The notes under the pieces are model-generated. The model searched no databases and had not been told where the DNA came from. It was given only the letters and a program-made list of their open reading frames with translations. This document shows positions 57,940 to 64,000 of a DNA stretch of 64,000 bases, one piece after another (within the stretch, counting starts at the first letter, position 1; each line of letters begins with the position of its first letter). The stretch covers positions 372,001 to 436,000 of the forward strand of contig NZ_JAMZIE010000003.1 in NCBI RefSeq assembly GCF_024178165.1, in the 5' to 3' direction. Origin of the DNA: Halohasta salina. Lineage in GTDB: Archaea; Halobacteriota; Halobacteria; Halobacteriales; Haloferacaceae. The translations under genes and the position numbers were made by a program.

Positions 57940-58206
57940 ATGCAGCAGCTCATCGTCAACGGGGACCCCGGTATCCGTAAGGGCGCGATCATCAACTACG
58001 ATGGGGAAGAGCAGGTCTGCTTCGGCATCCAGCGACAGGGCGACTGGCACGGCCCCGACGAGGTCCAGCTGTGGTGTACCATCGGCACCGAGGACGAACA
58101 CGAAACCTACGAAAAACGCGAGTACGTCCCCCACTGGCTGGAGGTCGACACGATCGACGCCGACGCCCTCGACGTCGTCAAGGCCCGCAGCAAACTCTCG
58201 GTCTGA
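57940..58206 (+). CDS. HAH_0734-type conserved haloarchaeal protein (88 aa)
   Basis: [49 protein letters not shown]... and [14 protein letters not shown] are recalled as a small haloarchaea-specific family. Probably cytosolic; the role is unknown. Divergent from rpl44e across a 209-base region that should contain both promoters. Confidence 0.75.
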   Translation: MQQLIVNGDPGIRKGAIINYDGEEQVCFGIQRQGDWHGPDEVQLWCTIGTEDEHETYEKREYVPHWLEVDTIDADALDVVKARSKLSV

Positions 58207-58255
58207 TCCGGGTTTCAGTCACCGCTGGACGCCCCTTTTACGGTAACACTCCGCG

Positions 58256-59239
58256 TCAGAACACCGCCGTCAGTACGGCCAGCGACAGGCTACTGCCGAT
58301 TACCAGCGACAGCAGGACGACGCCGATCGGTCGCAGGCCGGTGTTCCGGAGCTTCCCCAGATGGATCTCGCTCCCGAGGCCGACGAAGGCCACGCTGAAC
58401 AGCCAGCTGTAGGTGGTGTCGATCGCCGCGAGCTGTGTCGGCGAAAACAGACTGAGGCTCGCAAAGACGGCGAGTGCGAGGAATCCGAATATGAACGTCG
58501 GGAACTCCTCCCAGAGCGTCCGCGCCGAGAGTCGACCGTCGGCTTCCGTCCGCGCGTAGGCGGCTGCGTAGGCGACCACGACGACCCCGATCAACGCGTT
58601 TCGGGCGAGCTTCGTCAGCGTCGCCCACTGTCCGGCCACCTCCGAGTAACTCACACCCACGGCGACGACCGGTCCCGTCGAGAACATGCTCACACCGGTC
58701 CAGATGCCGAAGACGACATCCGAGAGCCCGAGCAGTTCGCCGGCGATCGGGTAGACGACGAGCGTCACCGCATCGAACAGCAGGACCGTCGCCGCCGCAT
58801 AGGCGATCTGGTCTTCCCGCCCACGAACAGCGCCGCCAACCGCGACGACCGCCGAGACCCCACAGATCCCAGCGCCCGCCGCGAGCAGCGAGCCGAGCTT
58901 GTCGTCGAGACCGAACACACGCCGTGAGAGCAACTCGACAACACCGATGGTGAGCCCAGCCACCGCTACCACGACCAGCAGGACAGCGACACCGGCCTCA
59001 CGAATCGTCCCGAGCGTGAGCGACGCACCCATCAGCACGATGCCGCCGGCGAGCCAGAGGTTGTGTGTCCCGAGACCCGGTTCGTAGCGGTCCGGCACAC
59101 CGGGGCCGTTTACCAGTACGGCTCCGATCCCGATTGCCACAAGCAGCGAGGGAACGCCGGTGACCCTCGCGATTGCTCGCGAGAGTATCGCGCCACCACA
59201 GAGCACCGCAACACCGGGTAATAGTCGTGTGAGCCGCAT
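58256..59239 (-). CDS. YeiH-family membrane transporter (putative sulfate exporter type)
   Basis: 327 residues with about ten membrane helices. AVLVNGPGVPDRYEPGLGTHNLWLAGGIVLMGASLTLG and LAAGAGICGVSAVVAVGG match the YeiH/UPF0324 family, with its GICGxSA motif. Members are annotated as putative sulfate exporters; substrate evidence is weak. The C-terminal FVGLGSEIHLGKLRNTGLRP is also family-typical. Confidence 0.85.
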   Translation of the reverse strand: MRLTRLLPGVAVLCGGAILSRAIARVTGVPSLLVAIGIGAVLVNGPGVPDRYEPGLGTHNLWLAGGIVLMGASLTLGTIREAGVAVLLVVVAVAGLTIGVVELLSRRVFGLDDKLGSLLAAGAGICGVSAVVAVGGAVRGREDQIAYAAATVLLFDAVTLVVYPIAGELLGLSDVVFGIWTGVSMFSTGPVVAVGVSYSEVAGQWATLTKLARNALIGVVVVAYAAAYARTEADGRLSARTLWEEFPTFIFGFLALAVFASLSLFSPTQLAAIDTTYSWLFSVAFVGLGSEIHLGKLRNTGLRPIGVVLLSLVIGSSLSLAVLTAVF

Positions 59240-59514
59240 TACGTCCCCACGGTACGTCCCGACGCCAGTGGTTCGACACCACTGCGTTGTCGGTCACGAC
59301 AGGAACTCCCCGGGTGTGACCGGTCGACAACAGCACGATACCCCCAGTGATCGGTCGACATCTATCTCGGTGCACACACGGCGGTCGTAACTGGGTATCG
59401 GTTCCGCCGTCGACGCGCGAGAACGCGCGTTCGTGGGAGGCTGTGACTCGGTCGAAACTGCCATACTGCGGTTGAATCATAACCCTTAACCGTAGCTGCG
59501 GCATTCGATTTGGT

Positions 59515-59589
59515 AGCGGGATGGGATAGCCAGGAGATTCCGCCGGGCTCATAACCCGGAGATCGGTAGTTCAAATCTACTTCCCGCTA
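59515..59589 (+). tRNA. Initiator tRNA-Met(CAT)
   Basis: 75-nt cloverleaf: acceptor AGCGGGA/TCCCGCT with A1-T72, discriminator A, anticodon stem CCGGG/CCCGG around CTCATAA, T arm GGTAG-TTCAAAT-CTACT-like. Three G-C pairs next to the anticodon loop and the A1-T72 pair identify the initiator. No CCA is encoded. Confidence 0.95.
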
Positions 59590-59694
59590 CTCTAACAGGT
59601 CAGTTTTAGTGGTACTCTGTCTCTTGCGGCAGTTACACGCATATCCGAGACATTCGTCGGGCCGAGTAGAAGCGCATTTTCCGATCACTCGATT

Positions 59695-60114
59695 TCAGAA
59701 CTCGTAGTTCGACTTCGAGCCCAGATCGTCCTTCGCGGTCTCGATCTCGCCGGTGCCGACGAACTCGTAGTCGTCGTCGACCAGATACACGTCGCCGTCC
59801 TCGACCCCGACCTCGATCTCGTTCAAAAACGCCCCTTCACACGGGCCGAAGGTGCAGCGGCCGCTGTCGGCCTCGAAGTACGCGCCGTGGTTCGTACAGA
59901 TCACCTCGCCGTCGCGCATCTCCGCGCCCGATCCCTTGTCGAGTTTGATGTGGGTGAAGTGCTGGCAGTAGTTGAGCCAACTGACGACGCCCTCGTCGTC
60001 GTGAAGCAAAATCGCCTCCTTCTCCTCGTCGCCGTCGACCGGCCGCACGCGGAACAGGAAGGTCGTCTCCTCGGGCACATCGTCGACCGACACGATCCGG
60101 CTCGCGGAATGCAT
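59695..60114 (-). CDS. Rieske-type iron-sulfur protein
   Basis: 139 residues from ATG 60114. Cluster ligands are in NYCQHFTHI (Cys, His) and VICTNHGAYFEADSGRCTFGPCEG (Cys, His), the usual CxH...CxxH spacing for a [2Fe-2S] Rieske centre. The ferredoxin-like form, lacking a membrane helix, suggests a soluble electron carrier or a subunit of an oxygenase/nitrite-type enzyme. Confidence 0.85.
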   Translation of the reverse strand: MHSASRIVSVDDVPEETTFLFRVRPVDGDEEKEAILLHDDEGVVSWLNYCQHFTHIKLDKGSGAEMRDGEVICTNHGAYFEADSGRCTFGPCEGAFLNEIEVGVEDGDVYLVDDDYEFVGTGEIETAKDDLGSKSNYEF

Positions 60115-60186
60115 TGTCGGTGACTGTCGACTGTGAGCCTTTAACGATACGTTTTCCAACAGCTGGCCGCCGGCTGCTGTCGATTA

Positions 60187-61353
60187 TTATACCACAACTG
60201 GTAAGAGGGTAAAAAAGAGGTACGACAGCCCAAGCGCCACCGTCGGGCCGATGATCCACATCGAGAGGTATTTGGCGATCGCCCGGGGCCGAAACAGCTC
60301 CCCGGCGTCCAGCGTCGACTGCTGTTCGCGTTCGCCGATCTCCCGAACTGGCGCGTCGGGTTCGGCAGTCAGCGCTCCGGTGGCGATCTCGGCGTCGACC
60401 TCCCCGCGGATCGCCTCGCCGACGGTGATCGGCCGGGTCGCCCGCCCCCAGCCGAGGCCGACGATGGTCATCACCATCCCCATCACGAGGCTGATCGGGA
60501 TGCCGATCGACGAGAGGAACGTGGTGATCGTCGCCGCGACGAACATGACGATCAGCGCCGCCAACAGCGGGATGTCGCTGAGTTCGGTGCCGACCGACTG
60601 CATGGTCCGCCGGGCGATGGTGAAGCCGCCGACCCCGATGGCAACTGTCGCCAGCAGGATGGCGCGGTTCGCATCGAGCGCGCCGCTGCTGACCAGCGGG
60701 GCGACCGCGTTCGGGACGTTGCTCGCGCCCGCGCTAAAGGACATATAACACCCGATAGCGAGGACAGCGAGCGTGCTGACCAGCTCGCGGCCGGTCGTGT
60801 TCGGCCCGAGCGAGAGTGTCGGGCGTAGGCCGCGTCGACCCACCGAAAGGAGCGGACCGGGAGTCGTACTCACGTCGATCTGAGCGTCGAGGCCCGGATA
60901 GAAGTAGCGGCCGATGATCCCGCCGATCCAGAAGCCGATGACAGGGGTGACGAACCACCACGAGACGATCTCGCCCATCGTCGCGTAGTTGAGCGTGTCG
61001 GTCGCCAACCCGAGGCCGGCGATCGCACTGACGGTGGTCATTGATGTGGGGATCGGGACGCCGAAGACGTTGGCGATCAGGATGCCGAGGCCGATGAAAA
61101 ACAGGACGGCGACCCCTGCCGGGAGCGAGATCTCGATGGTGATGATGTCGCCGCTGAGTGTCTCGATGACGTTGCGGCCGACCGTCCAGCCGCCGAGAAA
61201 GACGAACCCGACCATCAGCCCGGCGGCGGTCACCTTGCGGAGGACGCCCGCGCCGACCGCCGGCCCCCACGCGATACCGGTAGAGGAGCCACCGATATTG
61301 AACCCGACGAACAGCGAGGCGAGCACCCCCGCGGTCAGCACCGTGACGACCAT
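60187..61353 (-). CDS. PiT-family inorganic phosphate transporter
   Basis: About 388 residues with ten membrane helices. FVGFNIGGSSTGIAWGPAVG and the late SFSAGASNVPNAVAPLVSSG are the repeated GANDVANA-like PiT motifs in haloarchaeal form. Takes up phosphate with a cation. ATG 61353 gives the first helix directly; an in-frame GTG at 61419 overlaps the pabC stop and is the alternative start. Confidence 0.88.
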   Translation of the reverse strand: MVVTVLTAGVLASLFVGFNIGGSSTGIAWGPAVGAGVLRKVTAAGLMVGFVFLGGWTVGRNVIETLSGDIITIEISLPAGVAVLFFIGLGILIANVFGVPIPTSMTTVSAIAGLGLATDTLNYATMGEIVSWWFVTPVIGFWIGGIIGRYFYPGLDAQIDVSTTPGPLLSVGRRGLRPTLSLGPNTTGRELVSTLAVLAIGCYMSFSAGASNVPNAVAPLVSSGALDANRAILLATVAIGVGGFTIARRTMQSVGTELSDIPLLAALIVMFVAATITTFLSSIGIPISLVMGMVMTIVGLGWGRATRPITVGEAIRGEVDAEIATGALTAEPDAPVREIGEREQQSTLDAGELFRPRAIAKYLSMWIIGPTVALGLSYLFFTLLPVVV

Positions 61354-61415
61354 ACACTCACGGACGACGACAAGCCGCAAGTAGCTAGCGGTCGTCTCGT
61401 GGCCTGTGGGTCGAC

Positions 61416-62324
61416 TCACTCGTAGGAGTCGGCTTCGACCCGCAGGTCGAACAGTCGCGACAGCAGCGTCGTCACCGGTCCGGCAGCCGTCCCGGTCGAC
61501 CCCTCACTCTCTTCGTCACCGATCGAGAGCCCGTCGACGGTCTCGACGGGCCGAAGCTCCCACGTCGAATTGGTGAGAAACACCTCGTCGGCACTGCGGA
61601 TCTCTGCGGGCGTGTACTGGCCCTCCTCGACCGGAATCCCCTCCTCGCGGGCGAGTTCGAGCACCACCCTGCGGGTGATTCCCGGGAGGACGGGTCCGTC
61701 GAGGCTCGGTGTCCGCAAGGCGTTGTCCCGGACGAAAAACAGGTTGCTCGTCGCGCCCTCGGTGACGTGGCCGTCGGCGTCGACCATCATGGCCTCGTCG
61801 GCCCCCGTGACGCGGAGTTCGAGTCGGGCGAGGATGCCGTTGAGGTAGTTGTGGGTCTTCGCGCGGGCGGGGATCGACGCGTCGGGAACGCGCTTGGTTT
61901 TGACCGTCTGGAGCGTCGCCGGCCCATCCCAGACCGGCTGGCTCCCCTGCCCACCCCGTGGTAGTTCGCTAACGATGACGACGACCGTGGGGTCGACCTC
62001 GGTATCGGGCGTCAGTTTGCCGGGCTGGACACCACGGGTGATCGACAGCCGGACGTAGGCCTCCCGAAGCTCGTTGGCCGCGAGCGTCTCGTCGACGCGC
62101 TGCCGAAGGCCACCCGCCGAGAGACCATGATTCAGCCCGAGTACGTCGCAGGTCTCAGCGAGCCGGTCCATGTGGGCATCCCACTCGAAAACCTCGCCAC
62201 CGTAGGCCCGCATCGTCTCGAAGGCCGCGTCGCCGTACAGAAAGCCGCGATCACGGACGTTGACCGTCGCCTCGTCGGCCGCTACGAGGTCGCCGTCGAC
62301 ATGATATAACAGCTCCTCAGTCAT
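61416..62324 (-). CDS. pabC: Class IV aminotransferase, probable aminodeoxychorismate lyase
   Basis: 302 residues of the PLP-dependent BCAT/ADCL fold: DRGFLYGDAAFETMRAYGG, AKTHNYLNGILARLE (PLP lysine in the ARAKTHNYL segment), VTEGATSNLFFVRD and FLTNSTWELRPV. Linked to pabA and pabB by overlaps, so conversion of aminodeoxychorismate to p-aminobenzoate is likely; a branched-chain aminotransferase is the alternative. ATG 62324 overlaps the pabA stop. Confidence 0.87.
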   Translation of the reverse strand: MTEELLYHVDGDLVAADEATVNVRDRGFLYGDAAFETMRAYGGEVFEWDAHMDRLAETCDVLGLNHGLSAGGLRQRVDETLAANELREAYVRLSITRGVQPGKLTPDTEVDPTVVVIVSELPRGGQGSQPVWDGPATLQTVKTKRVPDASIPARAKTHNYLNGILARLELRVTGADEAMMVDADGHVTEGATSNLFFVRDNALRTPSLDGPVLPGITRRVVLELAREEGIPVEEGQYTPAEIRSADEVFLTNSTWELRPVETVDGLSIGDEESEGSTGTAAGPVTTLLSRLFDLRVEADSYE

Positions 62325-62964
62325 CGTCGACCGCCTCACACAACTGGACGAAGTTTTCGACCATCCGCTTGCCGTCGTCGGTCAGGATGCTTTCGGGGTG
62401 GAACTGGACGCCGAACTGCGGTTTCCTGCGGTGGCGAACCCCCATCACGACCGCGCGGTCGTCGGTCGTGTGGGCGGTCTCGACCAGTTCGTCGGGAAGA
62501 TCGGCGCGGTCGACACACAGCGAGTGGTACCGACCGACCCGAAGGCGCTCCGGGAGGCCCTCGAAGAGTCCCTCGCTGTCGTGGCTGATTTCCGAGGGTT
62601 TGCCGTGGACCACATCGGGTGCGTGACCCACGGGCGCACCGAGGGCCGCACACAGTGCCTGATGGCCGAGACAGACCCCGAATATCGGCCGGTCCAGATC
62701 GAAGACGTCCATCGAAACACCGGCCGACTGCGGGGTGCCGGGCCCCGGCGAGAGGACGATCCCGTCGGGGTCGAGCGCGCGGATCGCCGCGAGGTCGACC
62801 GCGTCGTTACGCCGGACAGCGACCTCGCCGGCGAACTCGCCGACGTACTGGACGAGATTGTAGACGAACGAATCGTAGTTGTCGACCACCAGCATTCGGG
62901 GGCCGCCGTCGGCGAGTCTGTCGACGATCCTCTCGATAGCCGACGCCGACTCGGTGGCGGTCAT
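62317..62964 (-). CDS. pabA: Aminodeoxychorismate synthase glutaminase subunit
   Basis: 215 residues of class I amidotransferase: [37 protein letters not shown], the nucleophile in [14 protein letters not shown], and [18 protein letters not shown]. It pairs with the pabB-like subunit and lies in a pab-type cluster; a second trpG is the alternative. Overlaps pabC by 8 and pabB by four bases. Confidence 0.88.
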   Translation of the reverse strand: MTATESASAIERIVDRLADGGPRMLVVDNYDSFVYNLVQYVGEFAGEVAVRRNDAVDLAAIRALDPDGIVLSPGPGTPQSAGVSMDVFDLDRPIFGVCLGHQALCAALGAPVGHAPDVVHGKPSEISHDSEGLFEGLPERLRVGRYHSLCVDRADLPDELVETAHTTDDRAVVMGVRHRRKPQFGVQFHPESILTDDGKRMVENFVQLCEAVDDD

Positions 62965-64000
62965 TCGGCGGCCTCCTCGATCGTCAGCCGGCCGGCTTCG
63001 AGGGCTTCGTCGATGGCGGTGATCAGCGCCCGCCCCTTGGCCATCGTTTCGTCGAACTCGGCGTCGGGGTCCGAATCGTCGACGATTCCCGCGCCGACGC
63101 GGAGCCGATACCGGTCGTCGTGCCGCGTTAGCGTCCGAATAACGATATTGAGTGTCGCTCGGCCGTCGAAGCCGAACACGCCGATGCTGCCGGTGTAGGG
63201 GCCGCGCTGGGTCGGCTCCAGTTCGTCGATGATCTCCATCGTCCGCGGCTTGGGCGCGCCGGTGATCGTCCCGCCGGGGAAGACGGCGGCGATGGCGTCG
63301 GCCAGCGACCGGTCCGCTCGGAGCCGTCCCTCGACCACCGAGACGAGATGCATCACTTCCGAGTAGCGGTCGACCCGCCGGTACTCGCTTACCCCGACGC
63401 TACCGAACTCGCTTACCTTCCCGAGATCGTTCCGTTCGAGGTCGACCAACATCGCGTGTTCGGCCCGTTCCTTGTCGTCGCTGCGGAGTTCGGCCTCGAA
63501 GGCGTCGTCGGCCTCGGGGGTACGGCCACGAGGCCGCGTTCCGGCGATGGGCTCGGTCACCAGTCGATCCCCCTCGCGTTCGAGGAGGAGTTCGGGGCTG
63601 GCGCTGACGAGGTCGACGCCCGCCCAGCGATCGTCTCCGCGCCCGGAGAACTCCACCAGACCGGCGTACGGCGCGGGGTTGACCCGCCGGAGGGCGTCGT
63701 AGGCTTCGACCGGGTGGACGGCCGCCGGGGCGGTCAGACACTGCGAGAGGTTCGTCTGAAACGTGTCGCCGTCGCGGATGTACGCCTGTATTTGTCGGAC
63801 TCGGTCGGCGAACGCCGCCCGCCCGCACTCGCTTTCGAACGTGGCTTCGGTCGCCTCGACCGGTGGTTCGCCCACCTCGGGATCGCCCTCGACGGCGGCC
63901 GTTGCGAGCGATCGCGCCCGGTCGACCGCCCGATCGTAGATCGCATCGAGGGCGGTCTCGTCGGCCAGCGCTTCCGCCGGCAGTTTCGGACAGCAGGTTA
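62961..64000 (-). CDS. pabB: Aminodeoxychorismate synthase component I, N-terminus cut by window end
   Basis: The open frame continues through the window edge (an early segment reads [18 protein letters not shown]), so the gene is partial. The chorismate-binding domain is complete: [73 protein letters not shown] and [18 protein letters not shown]. The part that would hold a TrpE-type LLES motif is outside the window, so PabB rather than TrpE is inferred from pabA and pabC next to it. Confidence 0.87.
   Translation of the reverse strand, partial: TCCPKLPAEALADETALDAIYDRAVDRARSLATAAVEGDPEVGEPPVEATEATFESECGRAAFADRVRQIQAYIRDGDTFQTNLSQCLTAPAAVHPVEAYDALRRVNPAPYAGLVEFSGRGDDRWAGVDLVSASPELLLEREGDRLVTEPIAGTRPRGRTPEADDAFEAELRSDDKERAEHAMLVDLERNDLGKVSEFGSVGVSEYRRVDRYSEVMHLVSVVEGRLRADRSLADAIAAVFPGGTITGAPKPRTMEIIDELEPTQRGPYTGSIGVFGFDGRATLNIVIRTLTRHDDRYRLRVGAGIVDDSDPDAEFDETMAKGRALITAIDEALEAGRLTIEEAAE

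Overview
The window is a piece of a haloarchaeal (class Halobacteria) chromosome. Supporting signs are acidic proteins throughout, GC-rich codon use, A+T-rich archaeal promoters with mostly leaderless or ATGA-coupled genes, and archaeal-only genes: an aIF2-alpha / S27e / L44e / Nop10 cluster, TmcA, a Cbf5-type pseudouridine synthase, a PAC2 protein and haloarchaeal gas vesicle genes. Genus is not determined; a Haloferacales-like organism is a guess from general resemblance.

Layout. (1) 1-3.5 kb: trpD-trpF-trpE-trpG on the minus strand, preceded by a perfect inverted repeat holding two TGTACA boxes. (2) 3.96-31.2 kb: an integrated element of about 27.2 kb. It starts inside the 3' end of an intact tRNA-Val(GAC) gene and ends at an 18-bp imperfect copy of that tRNA end, 12 bp beyond a tyrosine integrase. 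(3) 31.4-39.4 kb: host genes for a pilin-like protein, an amphi-Trp-like protein, an S9 peptidase, a glycosyltransferase and TmcA. (4) 39.5-48.0 kb: a gas vesicle locus. gvpA-gvpO diverge from gvpFGH-x-JKLM, and a four-gene operon of unrecognised acidic proteins converges on gvpO. (5) 48.1-60.1 kb: tRNA-Pro, isoprenoid/carotenoid-type membrane proteins, cbf5, cmk, an HTH-CBS regulator, a thiolase with its OB-fold partner, the translation cluster, a YeiH-like transporter, initiator tRNA-Met and a Rieske protein. (6) 60.2-64 kb: a PiT phosphate transporter and pabC-pabA-pabB, the last cut by the window end.

The element is the most unusual part. Its left arm (4.1-8.5 kb) has many small DNA-binding or zinc-binding ORFs and a J-domain protein. 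Next come apparent cargo (a membrane protein and a matrixin-like lipoprotein), a catalytic-domain-only tyrosine recombinase behind a loxP-like inverted repeat, and an AbrB-like small regulator. From 12.35 to 23.25 kb at least sixteen genes lie on one strand, mostly overlapping by 1-10 bases. They encode three secreted or membrane-anchored large proteins, many small membrane proteins and a P-loop ATPase. No capsid, portal, tail, relaxase or replication initiator is recognisable, so this looks like a membrane-enveloped carrier (pleolipovirus-like or plasmid-vesicle-like) of a type I cannot name. A lower-GC block (23.3-27.5 kb) carries a DNA methyltransferase, a GHKL ATPase and a small protein, a plausible defence module. 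Tandem winged-helix repressors, a divergent PadR-like gene, a string of tiny zinc-ribbon genes and the integrase complete the element.

The second candidate novelty is the four-gene operon beside the gas vesicle genes. One of its products seems to share a C-terminal motif with the large protein in the gvpI position. Functional names rest on motif recognition and recalled family resemblance; no database search was possible.
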